A DNA stretch of 64,000 nucleotides. Source: Alphaproteobacteria bacterium. GTDB lineage: Bacteria > Myxococcota_A > UBA796 > CAJQPC01. The DNA is taken from positions 496,001 through 560,000 of the forward strand of contig JACKEV010000009.1 in assembly GCA_020632795.1 (NCBI GenBank), read 5' to 3'. Within the stretch, counting starts at the first letter, position 1; each line of letters opens with the position of its first letter. The notes under the pieces are model-generated. The model did no database searches and was not told where the DNA came from. It was given only the letters and a program-made list of their open reading frames with translations. This document shows positions 25,602 to 34,840 of the stretch, piece by piece. The translations under genes and the position numbers were made by a program.

Positions 25602-27155
25602 ATGTCCCTGGAAGACGCCGCCCCCGGCACCGTCCACCCGGCCACCGGCGCCGCGCTGGAGCCTGTCCCCGCCACCCCCGCCGAGCAGGTGGGCGACGTC
25701 GTCGCGCGCGCGCGGGCGGTCCAGGCCGAGTGGGCGGCGCGCTCGCTGGACGCCCGGGAGCGCGCCGTGCTGGCGCTGGCCCGCGCGGTCGTGGAGGAGC
25801 GCGAGGCGCTGGCCGCGATCGTGTCCACGGAGACGGGCCGCTCGCTCACCGACAGCCTCATCAGCGAGGTCGCCACCGCGATCTCCCACGCCCGGGCCGC
25901 CATCCGGGCCGGCCGCCGCGCCCTGGCCACCGAGAAGGTGCCGATCTCGGCGCTGGACTACCCGGGCAAGCGGGCGGTCATCGAGGCCGTACCCCGCGGG
26001 GTCGTGGGCATCATCGCGCCCTGGAACTACCCCTTCACCCAGGTCTTCCGGCACATGGTCCCCGCGCTGCTCTCCGGCAACGGCGTGGTGGTCAAGCCCA
26101 GCGAGTACACCCCCCGCACGGGCGCCTGGCTGGTCGCGCGCTGCCAGGACATCTTCCCGGCGGGCCTCGTGGGCGTGGTCCAGGGCGCGGGGGACGTGGG
26201 CGCCGCGCTCATCGAGCATGTCGACGCCATCACCTTCACGGGCTCGGTGGCCACGGGCCGCAAGGTCTCGGTGCGCTGCGCCGAGCGGCTCATCCCCTGC
26301 ACCGCTGAGCTGGGCTCGGTGGACGCCGCCATCGTGCTGGCCGACTGCGACCTGGAGCGCACCGTCGCGGGCATCGCCAACTGGTCGATGACCAACGCGG
26401 GCCAGGACTGCTCCTCCATCGAGCGCCTGTTCGTGGAGGAGGCCATCGCCGACACCTTCGTGAAGCGCCTCGCGGCGGTGCTGGGGCGCCTCAAGGTGAA
26501 CACCGGCGAGGGCGAGGCCGACATCGGACCCCTCCAGAGCGTCCGCCAGCGCGCCATCGTGGAGGCCCACGTCGCCGACGCCGTCGAGCGCGGGGCCGCG
26601 GTCGTGGTCGGCGGGGAGCGGGTCGGGCCGGGCTTCGGGTACAAGCCCACCCTGCTGGACCACTGCACCGACGACATGCGCGTCTGCCAGGAGGAGACCT
26701 TCGGCCCGGTGCTGCCGGTCCTGCGGGTCAAGCGGGGCGAGGACGCCATCGCTCGGGTCAACGCGGCGTCCAGCGGCCTCAACGGCTCGGTGTGGACCCG
26801 CGACCTGCGACGGGGCGAGGACATCGCCCGGCAGCTCGAGGTCGGCGTGGCCCTGGTCAACAACCACAGCATCACCGGGACGCTGCCCGAGGCGCCCTGG
26901 TCGGGGGTCAAGGACACCGGCACCGGCGTGGCGATGAGCGCCTGGGCCTACCCGGCCTACACCCGCCGCCGGGTGGTGTTCATCGACTCGGGCAGCAAGC
27001 CCGACCCCTGGTGGTTCCCCAAGGACGCCGCCCTGCGCGAGTTCTCCGACCACATCGCCACCCGGGACATGGGCTCCCTGGCGGTGCTGCTCAAGCTGCT
27101 GGGGGCGCTGAACCGACGGGTGGCGGCGGTGCGGGCGCTGGCGAAGGGCGACTGA
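25602..27155 (+). CDS. Aldehyde dehydrogenase family protein
   Basis: 517 residues from the ATG at 25602, with AAGGAGAG just upstream. NAD(P)-binding and catalytic motifs of the ALDH superfamily: IAPWNYPFTQ, KPSEYTPRTG, FTGSVATGR, the glutamate motif as AELGSVDAAIV (usually ELGGKxxxIV), and the catalytic Cys in NAGQDCSSIERL, followed by EETFGPVLPV. A C-terminal extension of ~50 residues (WWFPKDAAL onward) is longer than in typical members. It oxidises an aldehyde to an acid; the substrate is unclear. It is divergent from the GreA-like gene. Confidence 0.88.
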   Translation: MSLEDAAPGTVHPATGAALEPVPATPAEQVGDVVARARAVQAEWAARSLDARERAVLALARAVVEEREALAAIVSTETGRSLTDSLISEVATAISHARAAIRAGRRALATEKVPISALDYPGKRAVIEAVPRGVVGIIAPWNYPFTQVFRHMVPALLSGNGVVVKPSEYTPRTGAWLVARCQDIFPAGLVGVVQGAGDVGAALIEHVDAITFTGSVATGRKVSVRCAERLIPCTAELGSVDAAIVLADCDLERTVAGIANWSMTNAGQDCSSIERLFVEEAIADTFVKRLAAVLGRLKVNTGEGEADIGPLQSVRQRAIVEAHVADAVERGAAVVVGGERVGPGFGYKPTLLDHCTDDMRVCQEETFGPVLPVLRVKRGEDAIARVNAASSGLNGSVWTRDLRRGEDIARQLEVGVALVNNHSITGTLPEAPWSGVKDTGTGVAMSAWAYPAYTRRRVVFIDSGSKPDPWWFPKDAALREFSDHIATRDMGSLAVLLKLLGALNRRVAAVRALAKGD

Positions 27156-27218
27156 TCGGCTGCGAACCGGGGTTTGTCCAGGGTATGGTGCTCCCATCCT
27201 GAGAGAGTGGAGGAGCCC

Positions 27219-28760
27219 ATGACCCGCCTTGGCCTGAGCACGCTGGCCCTGCTGTCCCTGACCGCCTGCACCATGACGGACCTCAGGGGCGACGCCGACC
27301 AGGCGGTGGCCGACGACACCGGCAACTCCGCCGAGTGGGACGACACGGGCTCCTCCGCGTGGGACGACAGCGGGCCTGCGGGCGAGGACACCGGGGCGGA
27401 CATCGACGACACCGGCTTCTACGACTCCGACGACCCCGAGGAGCAGGAGTGCGACGCCGTCACCCCCGTCCAGCTCTTCATGTCCCCGGACGACTCCAAC
27501 TCCATGTCCTCGCCGGTCCAGGTCCGCGCGGCCATCCTGGACAGCTGGGACGACCTGCCCAACGTCCCCATCCGCACCTACGAGTTCCTGAACTACTACA
27601 CCTTCGACTACCCCGCCGCCGACCCCGGCCGCCTGGCCGTCTTCGCCCACATGGTCCCCCACGAGACCGAGCCCGACCAGTGGAAGCTCCAGATCGCCGC
27701 GAGCAGCCCGCCGCTGACCCGCGAGGAGCGGCAGCCCATGAACCTGATCCTGTGCCTGGACACCTCGGGCTCGATGGCGGGCACGTCCATCGCCCTGCTC
27801 AAGGAGTCGGTGCGGGTCATCGCGGGGCAGCTCAAGGAAGGCGACGTGGTCTCGGCGGTCCGGTGGGACACCTCCGACGCGGTGATCCTGGACAGCCACG
27901 CGGTCTCAGGCCCTGACGATCCCGTGCTCATCGAGCTTTCGGAAGAGCTGTCCGCCAGCGGGGGCACCAACCTGGCCGGCGGGCTGGAGGCCGCCTACGC
28001 GCTCGCCGAGCGGAACTTCGGCGAGGACCGGGTCAACCGGGTCGTGCTGATCAGCGACGGCGGGGCCAACGTGGGCAACACCAGCGAGGAGCTGATCGGC
28101 CGCATGGCCGGCACCGAGAACCAGCGCGGCGTCTACATGGTGGGCGTGGGCACCGGCTCGGCGGCCACCTACAACGACCGGCTCATGGACCGGGTCACCG
28201 ATCTGGGGCGGGGCGCGTCGGTGTTCATCGACAGCGCCGCCGAGGCGCAGAAGATCCTGGGGGACCGCTTCATCTCCACGATGGACGTCGCCGCGCGGGA
28301 CCTGCGCATCGAGGTGGGCCTGCCCCCGGGCTTCGAGATCGTGCGCTCCTCCGCGGAGGAGTGGAGCACCAACCCCCGCGAGGTCGACCCCCAGAACATC
28401 GCCCCCGACGACACCGTGGTGCTCTACCAGACCGTCACCACCTGTGAGCCCGCGCTGGCCGGCCCCGACGCGCAGCTCACCGTGACCCTGCGCTACGAGG
28501 ACGCGGTCACCTTCGAGCCCCGGGTAGAGACCCACACCGCCACCTTCGCCGAGCTGGCGGAGTCCTACCGCACCCAGATGATCAAGGCCGAGCTGCTGGT
28601 GGCCTTCGCCGACGGCCTGACCGCGTACCAGCAGGGCGAGCGCGCCGAGGCCCAGGCCCTGCGGCAGGAGGCCCTGCGCCTGCTCGACGCCCTGCGGCTG
28701 GTGGATCCGAACGATCCGGATCTGGCCGAGCTGGAGGCGGTGCTGGCGGTGGGGCCGTAG
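27219..28760 (+). CDS. von Willebrand factor A (YfbK-like) lipoprotein
   Basis: 513 residues. MTRLGLSTLALLSLTACTM is a lipoprotein signal, followed by a linker with repeated DDTG and DDSG motifs. A YfbK-type N-terminal segment (TYEFLNYYTFDYP) leads to a VWA domain with the MIDAS motif DTSGSM and a later ISDGGAN, then a C-terminal domain typical of YfbK-like proteins. Such proteins bind Mg2+/Ca2+ and partner proteins at the cell surface; no enzymatic role is expected. SD GGAGG precedes the ATG. Confidence 0.88.
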   Translation: MTRLGLSTLALLSLTACTMTDLRGDADQAVADDTGNSAEWDDTGSSAWDDSGPAGEDTGADIDDTGFYDSDDPEEQECDAVTPVQLFMSPDDSNSMSSPVQVRAAILDSWDDLPNVPIRTYEFLNYYTFDYPAADPGRLAVFAHMVPHETEPDQWKLQIAASSPPLTREERQPMNLILCLDTSGSMAGTSIALLKESVRVIAGQLKEGDVVSAVRWDTSDAVILDSHAVSGPDDPVLIELSEELSASGGTNLAGGLEAAYALAERNFGEDRVNRVVLISDGGANVGNTSEELIGRMAGTENQRGVYMVGVGTGSAATYNDRLMDRVTDLGRGASVFIDSAAEAQKILGDRFISTMDVAARDLRIEVGLPPGFEIVRSSAEEWSTNPREVDPQNIAPDDTVVLYQTVTTCEPALAGPDAQLTVTLRYEDAVTFEPRVETHTATFAELAESYRTQMIKAELLVAFADGLTAYQQGERAEAQALRQEALRLLDALRLVDPNDPDLAELEAVLAVGP

Positions 28761-28857
28761 CGCGGCGCATAGCTGCCCTTGGTCCTTGAACAGAGCCCTG
28801 CGCCCCTCAGGGGGGAGGGTAGACCGTGCGGCGCGGCGGCGCGGTCCGGACGTCATC

Positions 28858-28872
28858 TGGCACACGGCCTGC
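28858..28872 (+). promoter_or_regulatory. Candidate sigma-54 (-24/-12) promoter
   Basis: TGGCAC-ACGGC-CTGC has GG and GC separated by 10 bases and differs from the consensus TGGCAC-N5-TTGC at one position. It lies 64 bases upstream of the ATG of the RTX-repeat gene. No enhancer-binding site was identified. Confidence 0.45.
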
Positions 28873-28935
28873 GGGTGGGGTGCGGTATAAGACCTCCTGT
28901 AAGAAACACAGGGCTATTTCAGGAGGGTTTTCAGT

Positions 28936-29889
28936 ATGTTGAGTATTTTGATCCTGGGCGGGGCGGCTCTCGCTACCGTGCCGAGTGTCGATGAGTGTGA
29001 CAGCGGTGACGCACCGTCGCCCTACGACAGCGCGAACTGGTGTGTCTGTTGGCTCTCCAGGGAGACGGCCTATCCAATCGTACCTGGAGACCTCTACGAT
29101 GAAGTGATGAACTGTGAGTCGTGGGGTGGTGAACAGGGTGTTGAGGTCACCGCCGTGTACGACTACAACAGCTCGGGGACCTTCTCCGTCTGGGGTGTGG
29201 ACGGCGTCGGCAACGACTTCTGTTGCGTCGTGAACGATCCTGCGAACGACTACGAGGACATGTACATCGACGTCATCAGGATCACCACCTACACGCACGT
29301 CGACACCATCTCGCTTACTCACGCTGCCAGTGGCAGCGACCTGGCGCAGATCCCTGGCAACCCCCTTGAGGTGTTCGTCAAGGGAGATGATAGCGGGGAC
29401 ATCATCACAGGCTCCAATACTGATCACCCCAGCTACACCGAGTCTCTATTCGGCGAGTCGGGCAATGACACCATCGACGGCGGAGACGGAGACGACTTCC
29501 TATACGGTGGGGTCGGTGTCGACACGATATCTGGGGGCGGTGGGGACGACTACCTGGAGGGAGACCCTACCCCCTATGGAACCGTCTCTCCAGATGTGCT
29601 ACGCGGTGGCACCGGGAACGACACCATCGTCGGGAACGGAGAGGATGATCTCATCAGCGGCGGCGCGGGCGACGATGACATCTGGGGGGGACCCGGCGAA
29701 GACACCATCTGTGGGGATCTGGGTGCGGACGAGATTCACGGGGAGCAGGACGATGACACCTTGTATGGGGGGCTCGGCAGCCCGGACAAGGTGTACGGCG
29801 GCGCAGACACCGACGCCTGTGATGGAGAAACCGTGACATCATGTGATTCGACCTTGTCATCGCGTCCGGGGGATTGCCCCGCCCCATAG
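28936..29889 (+). CDS. RTX (hemolysin-type) calcium-binding repeat protein
   Basis: 317 residues. A short hydrophobic N-terminus (MLSILILGGAALATV) acts as a Sec signal, unlike T1SS-exported RTX proteins. Residues ~20-150 are a Cys-containing domain of unknown type. From ~165 onward, nonapeptide-like repeats GNDTIDGGDGDDFLYGG and GNDTIVGNGEDDLISGG form a Ca2+-binding parallel beta roll. Codon use is less GC-biased than in the neighbours (many T/A third positions), suggesting transfer or relaxed selection. SD AGGAGGG lies about 8 bases upstream of the ATG. An extracellular structural role is likely. Confidence 0.82.
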   Translation: MLSILILGGAALATVPSVDECDSGDAPSPYDSANWCVCWLSRETAYPIVPGDLYDEVMNCESWGGEQGVEVTAVYDYNSSGTFSVWGVDGVGNDFCCVVNDPANDYEDMYIDVIRITTYTHVDTISLTHAASGSDLAQIPGNPLEVFVKGDDSGDIITGSNTDHPSYTESLFGESGNDTIDGGDGDDFLYGGVGVDTISGGGGDDYLEGDPTPYGTVSPDVLRGGTGNDTIVGNGEDDLISGGAGDDDIWGGPGEDTICGDLGADEIHGEQDDDTLYGGLGSPDKVYGGADTDACDGETVTSCDSTLSSRPGDCPAP

Positions 29890-29928
29890 GGGGCGCGGGC
29901 CGCTACGACCTTCGGCGATGACGGTCGG

Positions 29929-30609
29929 CTACGGCGTGACCACCGGCGCGATCACGGTGAACGTGAACGTCTCGTGGCTGCAGTCGGTGTCGTCGTTGTC
30001 GCCGAAGGTGACGAACTTGAAGTCGAAGAGCCCGCTCTGCACCGCGACGAGGGCGAGCTGGTCGACCAGATCGCCGCCGAACGCGAGCGCGAGGGTGCCC
30101 TGGGTCTCGGGGGCCGGGATGGTGCACTCGGACTCGCCGGAGTCCCGCCCCAGGCAGTAGTCCGGGATGTTGTTGAACAGCAGATCGGTGCCCACCACGT
30201 CAGCCCAGTCGTAGATGGCGAGGTCGTCGTTGGTGGCGAAGTTGTCGACCATCGGGCCGTAGCTGGCGGCCAGCACCGCGTCGTTGAGGGCGAACAGGAA
30301 GTTGTCGTCGTAGAGCATCGACTGGCCCTCGCCCCCGGAGATCCCGCCGAAGTCGAACTCGAGGTCGCAGATCACCCCACCCTCGGGGATGTCCAGGCTC
30401 TCGACCTGCTCGATGCGCGCGGTGAACATGGCGTCGGTGCGCGAGAGGTTGTCCTCGCTGTTCCAGGGGCAGCCCTCGTTCAGGCCCTCGAAGGTGACGC
30501 TCAGCTCCACGTCCTGGGGCTCGTTGGCCTCGCAGGCGGCGCGGATGTCGTCGGTGGTGTCAAAGACCAGCGAGCCCTTGCAGGCGACCAGCAGCATCAG
30601 CAGTGTCAT
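29929..30609 (-). CDS. Hypothetical lipoprotein
   Basis: 226 residues from the ATG at 30609: MTLLMLLVACKGSLVF, a very short signal with lipobox LVAC. The mature protein contains several spaced cysteines (AACEAN, EGCPWN, VICDLE, DYCLG, SECTI, DTDCSH), suggesting disulfides. Predicted beta-rich content with no motif I recognise. SD-like GGAGG (revcomp of the bases just right of the start) supports this start. It lies 66 bases downstream of the kinase-FGE gene and may be co-transcribed with it. Confidence 0.65.
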   Translation of the reverse strand: MTLLMLLVACKGSLVFDTTDDIRAACEANEPQDVELSVTFEGLNEGCPWNSEDNLSRTDAMFTARIEQVESLDIPEGGVICDLEFDFGGISGGEGQSMLYDDNFLFALNDAVLAASYGPMVDNFATNDDLAIYDWADVVGTDLLFNNIPDYCLGRDSGESECTIPAPETQGTLALAFGGDLVDQLALVAVQSGLFDFKFVTFGDNDDTDCSHETFTFTVIAPVVTP

Positions 30610-30675
30610 CGGTACCTCCGGTTTCAGGGAGTGTACCGGGGAGCGGCGCTGTACCCGGGTCAAGGGTTTGTTCGT

Positions 30676-33297
30676 TCACACCGGCCGCACCAGCCGGAAG
30701 CTCCGGTGGGTCATGCGGTAGGTCGCGAGGTCGCCCAGCCGCTTGCCCAGGTGGCTGTTCCGGCCGGCGGCCAGCCAGGCATCCCCGCGGAAGGCGCGGA
30801 AGGTCTCGCCGGCCTCGCCGGGCGGGGGCTGGGGCACCCGCTGGCCGGCCGGCGGCGCGCGGTCGGCGTCCCAGACGTCCAGACACCAGTCTGCCGCGTT
30901 GCCCAGCATGCCGAGCACGCCGTAGGGCCCGACGTCGAGGGGGTGGTCGTCCACGGTGGCCGGCAGGGCCCGGCCGGTGTGCCCCTCGCGGGTGCAGGTC
31001 CAGGTGGCGTCGAAGTGCTCCCCCCACGGGAAACGCCGACCGTCCACCCCGCGCGCGGCCTTCTCCCACTCGTACTCGTAGGGCAGGCGCCAGGGCAGGC
31101 CATCGCGCTCCGACAGCCAGCGGGCGTAGGCCCGCGCGCTCGGCCAGTCCGTGTTGAAGACCGGCCACATCGGGTCCCACATGTCGCCGTCGGCGTCCTT
31201 GGTGAGGAAGAAGGTGCCGTCCTCGCCCTGGCCGTAGATCATCGCGCCCAGCTCGCCGTACACCCCGCCCCGCTCCCGGGGGACCCAGCGCAGCGCCTCC
31301 TCCACCCGGCCCCGGGCCACGAGGTCGTTCAGGAACGCCAGGTACTGCGCGTTGGTGACCGGCTTCGCCTGGATGACGAAGCCGTCCGCCCACACCGGCA
31401 CCGCCGGGGCATCGCCAGCGCCCCCGGCCAGGAACCAGCCCGCCGGCACGTAGCGCTCGTCGGGCCCGAGGGCGTCGGGCAGCGGGATGGGCGGGGGCGC
31501 ATCCTCGCCGGGCGGGCGGCCGTGCCAGTGGCTGCCTCGGCCGAGCAGCACGGGGCAGGTCACCGGCGCCCGCCCCGGGGCCTCCAGCGACAGGGCGTAG
31601 CTGCCCATCGGCACCTCGACATCGTCCAGCGGGGTGGTCCCCAGGGAGCCGACCCGCTCGGGGACCAGCCGGCGGTCCACCAGGGTGTACCGCAGCAGCG
31701 TCACCGCGGCGCCGGGGGGATCGGTGTGCAGGGTGATGCGGGCCTCGCCCGACAGATAGCGGGCGAAGGCGCCCCGGTCGTGGACGCGCAGCAGGCGCTC
31801 GTAGCGGGCGGCCTCGTCGACGGCGCCCCGGGCCTCGGCCTCGGCGTGGCGGGCCTGGTAGAAGCGGGCGAGGGCGGCGTGGGCCTCGGGCAGCTCCGGG
31901 TCCTGGAGCAGGGCGCGCTGGGCCGCCTGCTCGTAGTCCAGCAGGCGCTCCCGGGCCGCCCGGCTGCGTCGGGCCGCCTCGTCCTCCAGCGCCCAGACCG
32001 GCCGCTTGGCGGAGAGCGGATCGGTGGCGGAGAGGGCGCGGGTGCGCGCGCGGGCCTGGGCGGCGAGGGCCTCGGCCTCCTCGGTCAGGCCCCGGGCCTC
32101 GGCGAGCAGGGGCTCCGCCGCCTGGAGGGTGGCGCGGGCCTGCTCCCGGCGACGGGCGCCGTCCAGCCAGTCGGTCAGGGCCGCAGCCAGGGCCCCTGCG
32201 TCCGGGAAGCGGTCCTCCGGGAGGACCTGCATCGAGCGACGGCAGATGTCCACCAGCTCCGCGGGCGCCGGGGGGCCGCCGCCGGGGAGGGGCGGCGGCT
32301 CGCCTGCGGCTGCCGCGCGCCGCCCGTCCGCGGTGGCGTGGGGCGGCAGGCCCGCGAGGAGGGTGTACAGCACCACGCCGAGCGCCCAGATGTCAGCGGG
32401 GGGCCCCACCGCGCGCGCGCCCGCGGCGGCCTGCTCGGGGGCCATGTAGCTCTGGGTGCCGGTCACGACCCCGAAGACGGTGGGCTCGTGGAGCCCGCCC
32501 AGGTCGATGTCCGGCCCGTCATCGGGCGCCTCGGCGGGCTGACCGAGCACCCGGGCGACCCCCCAGTCGAGCAGCAGCACCTGCCCGAAGCGCCCCAGCA
32601 GCACATTCGAGGGCTTGATGTCCCGGTGGATGACCCCGCGGCTGTGCGCGTAGGCCGCCGCCTCGCAGACCGTGCGCAGGGCCTCGACCAGCCGCCGCAG
32701 GGTCCAGCCGCTGGCGGTCTCCCCCCAGCCCTCCGGGCCGCTCACCGCGTGGAGGGACGCGACGGTGTCGCCCAGGGTGCGGCCCCGCACGCAGGGCATC
32801 GTGTAGAACGGGCGCCCGTCCGGCAGCGTGCCCTGCTCGTGGATGGGCATGATCGCCGGGTGCTCAAGCTGGGCGGTGATCCGGGCCTCCTCGCGGAAGC
32901 GGGTGAGGAGCCTGGGCTTCGCCGCGAAGCCGGCGCGGATCACCTTGAGGGCGACGTCGCGCCCCAGCTCGGCGTCGTGGGCCTCCCAGACCTCGGCCAT
33001 GCCGCCGTGCCCGAGCATGCCCTTGACGGCGTAGCGCTCGACCTCGGGGCGCTGGAACTCACCGCTGGGGTCGACGTCCAGCAGCTCCGAGAGGGTGCTG
33101 GCGTTGGGGTCGCGCGCGGGCGCCGGGCCCCCGTCGTCCGGCCCGTCCGGCTCGGTGCGCAGGGTGATGGCGCTCTCCAACGCCACCCGCAGGGTCGCCC
33201 GCCGCACCAGGACCTCCAGGCCCTTGCGGGTGCTCGGATCGAGCCCGTGCTGCTCCGCGAAGGCGTCCAGCTCATCCAGGATCGACGGGTCAGGCAC
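30676..33297 (-). CDS. Ser/Thr protein kinase fused to an FGE-sulfatase-like domain (first of two)
   Basis: About 873 residues from the GTG at 33297, five bases after AGGAGG; the GTG at 33300 is alternative. An N-terminal ~90-residue helical region comes first. The Hanks-type kinase (~90-380) follows: GHGGMAEVWEA, VALKVI, HRDIKPSN, and DWG in place of DFG. A charged helical, TPR-like stretch comes next. The C-terminal ~230 residues are an FGE-sulfatase fold (PVTNAQYLAFLND, LPYEYEWEKAARG, NAADWCLDVW, MTHRSFRLVRPV). The active-site cysteines expected in genuine formylglycine-generating enzymes are absent from the final RGDAWL..R segment, so this module is probably a sensor or binding domain. 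No TM segment is obvious. Confidence 0.87.
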   Translation of the reverse strand: MPDPSILDELDAFAEQHGLDPSTRKGLEVLVRRATLRVALESAITLRTEPDGPDDGGPAPARDPNASTLSELLDVDPSGEFQRPEVERYAVKGMLGHGGMAEVWEAHDAELGRDVALKVIRAGFAAKPRLLTRFREEARITAQLEHPAIMPIHEQGTLPDGRPFYTMPCVRGRTLGDTVASLHAVSGPEGWGETASGWTLRRLVEALRTVCEAAAYAHSRGVIHRDIKPSNVLLGRFGQVLLLDWGVARVLGQPAEAPDDGPDIDLGGLHEPTVFGVVTGTQSYMAPEQAAAGARAVGPPADIWALGVVLYTLLAGLPPHATADGRRAAAAGEPPPLPGGGPPAPAELVDICRRSMQVLPEDRFPDAGALAAALTDWLDGARRREQARATLQAAEPLLAEARGLTEEAEALAAQARARTRALSATDPLSAKRPVWALEDEAARRSRAARERLLDYEQAAQRALLQDPELPEAHAALARFYQARHAEAEARGAVDEAARYERLLRVHDRGAFARYLSGEARITLHTDPPGAAVTLLRYTLVDRRLVPERVGSLGTTPLDDVEVPMGSYALSLEAPGRAPVTCPVLLGRGSHWHGRPPGEDAPPPIPLPDALGPDERYVPAGWFLAGGAGDAPAVPVWADGFVIQAKPVTNAQYLAFLNDLVARGRVEEALRWVPRERGGVYGELGAMIYGQGEDGTFFLTKDADGDMWDPMWPVFNTDWPSARAYARWLSERDGLPWRLPYEYEWEKAARGVDGRRFPWGEHFDATWTCTREGHTGRALPATVDDHPLDVGPYGVLGMLGNAADWCLDVWDADRAPPAGQRVPQPPPGEAGETFRAFRGDAWLAAGRNSHLGKRLGDLATYRMTHRSFRLVRPV

Positions 33298-33373
33298 CAC
33301 GACCTCCTGTTCGCGGCTTCGCAGGTGGAGAGCTGGCGGGAGAGGAGCAGCCGGCTCCGTTATGGTAGGGCGT

Positions 33374-33733
33374 ATGCCCGACGAGCTTACCACCTCGCAG
33401 CGCGAGGAGATCGCTGCAGAGCTTCGCCGCGCCCGGGGCGAGCTGCGCGCGCTCATCGCCGACGAGGCCGGGCTGTCGGGCACCGTGGAGCTGGATCAGG
33501 CCCGGGTGGGGCGGGTCTCGCGGATCGACGCGATGCAGCACCAGCAGATGGCGGCGGCCACCCGGCGGCGCGCCGAGCGCCGCCTGGAGGGGGTCGAGGC
33601 CGCTCTGGAGCGCCTGGCCGAGGACCCCGAGGGCTTCGGCTGGTGCCCCGAGTGCGGCGAGCCCATCGGCTACCGGCGGCTCAAGGTGCTGCCGGAGAGC
33701 GTGTTCTGCGTGGCGTGCCTGAACAAGCGCTGA
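33374..33733 (+). CDS. DksA/TraR-type C4 zinc-finger protein
   Basis: 119 residues from the ATG at 33374. A helical N-terminal coiled coil (EIAAELRRARGELRALI, RRAERRLEGVEAALERL) is followed by a C-terminal zinc finger WCPECGEPIGYRRLKVLP..FCVACLNKR with CxxC..CxxC. This is the arrangement of DksA/TraR proteins that enter the RNA polymerase secondary channel and modulate transcription, often with ppGpp. It is divergent from the kinase-FGE gene, with starts 76 bases apart, and its stop is 3 bases from the convergent NlpC-like gene. Confidence 0.85.
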   Translation: MPDELTTSQREEIAAELRRARGELRALIADEAGLSGTVELDQARVGRVSRIDAMQHQQMAAATRRRAERRLEGVEAALERLAEDPEGFGWCPECGEPIGYRRLKVLPESVFCVACLNKR

Positions 33734-33736
33734 GGG

Positions 33737-34840
33737 TCAACGGCGGCGGCGTCGGAGCGCGGCGCCGGCCGCGAGCACCCACAGCAAGGCCCCGCCGGTC
33801 AGCGGGGTGGTCGCGCACCCGCCCTTCTTCCCACCGCCGTCCCCGCCGCTGCTGCCGCTGCTGCTGCTGGTGGACGCGGCGGCCTGCCCGCAGTCCCCGC
33901 CGGGCTTCAGCGAGAGGGTGGTGGTGAGCGCGCTCCCCTGGCTGGCCTGGACCGCGACGTACCAGGTGCCGGGGCACACGGTTGCGGTGGCGGAGCCGTC
34001 GCCCGCGACGTCGCAGGCCGCGCCACCCAGGGCGCTCAGCACGCGGATGCTGGCGCTGGAGGTGTCGGCCTTCGCGGTCAACGTGGAGGGCTCGGAGACG
34101 GTGACCTTGTAGAGCAGCGCCCCCGTGCCGGCGGCCGTCGCGCTGCCTTCCTTGCAGGTGAAGGCCGGCTGGCCGTGCAGGCCGGGCCCCAGCGGCAGGC
34201 GGGTGTCGGTGTAGGTGGCCCCGGTGGCCTCCAGGGGGGCGGTCCAGGCGCCGGCCAGCGGCTCCTCCGTCACCTCGTTGTACCGGATGGGGGTGTAGCC
34301 GCTCAGGTAGGACCAGCCCTTGTGGGTCCGCACCTTGGAGGCCCCGCCGGAGGCCTCCTGGAACACCGGCTCGCCGTCTTCCGTGAAGCCGATGAACAGG
34401 ACCACGTGCTTGCCCGCCCTGTTGAAGGCGTCGCCCGGCTTGAGCTCCTCCACCTTGATGGTCTTGCTGACGTTGCTCATCGTCGAGGTGCTCTGCTTGG
34501 ACGCCAGCCCCCAGGACTGGGAGACGAAGCCCGAGCAGTCCACCCCGGCCACGCAGGACAGCACGCCGTCCGAGGAGTGGCTGCCCGCCCCCTGGCCCTC
34601 GCCGAGACGCTTGTCGAACTCCTGGGTGTCCATGTAGCCGCCCCAGGCGTAGGGCAGGCCGACGTTCTTGCTGCCGGCGGCGTAGTCGGAGCGGTAGCTG
34701 CTCTTGCAGTCGGCGGCGGTGTTGGCCTCGCCCGCCGTCCAGGTGTGCCCGGCGATGACCGCGGCGCGGTCCAGGATCTCCTGGCGGGTGGTGGCGAGGG
34801 CGGCGGGGCTGGCCAGCAGCAGCGTGAGGACGGGGATCAT
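33737..34840 (-). CDS. NlpC/P60-like secreted cysteine peptidase with MYXO-CTERM-like tail
   Basis: 367 residues. A signal peptide ends at about ASPAALA. The catalytic Cys lies in GVDCSGFVSQSWGL and the His in GKHVVLFIGF, the NlpC/P60/CHAP-like order; the target is probably peptidoglycan or another peptide (inference). Residues ~190-320 are a beta-rich region of pre-peptidase type. The end is a Ser/Gly-rich linker, then KKGGCATT, a hydrophobic stretch and RRRRR, a sorting-signal-like tail similar to that of the thrombospondin-repeat protein. It overlaps the stop of the preceding gene by 4 bases. Confidence 0.78.
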   Translation of the reverse strand: MIPVLTLLLASPAALATTRQEILDRAAVIAGHTWTAGEANTAADCKSSYRSDYAAGSKNVGLPYAWGGYMDTQEFDKRLGEGQGAGSHSSDGVLSCVAGVDCSGFVSQSWGLASKQSTSTMSNVSKTIKVEELKPGDAFNRAGKHVVLFIGFTEDGEPVFQEASGGASKVRTHKGWSYLSGYTPIRYNEVTEEPLAGAWTAPLEATGATYTDTRLPLGPGLHGQPAFTCKEGSATAAGTGALLYKVTVSEPSTLTAKADTSSASIRVLSALGGAACDVAGDGSATATVCPGTWYVAVQASQGSALTTTLSLKPGGDCGQAAASTSSSSGSSGGDGGGKKGGCATTPLTGGALLWVLAAGAALRRRRR

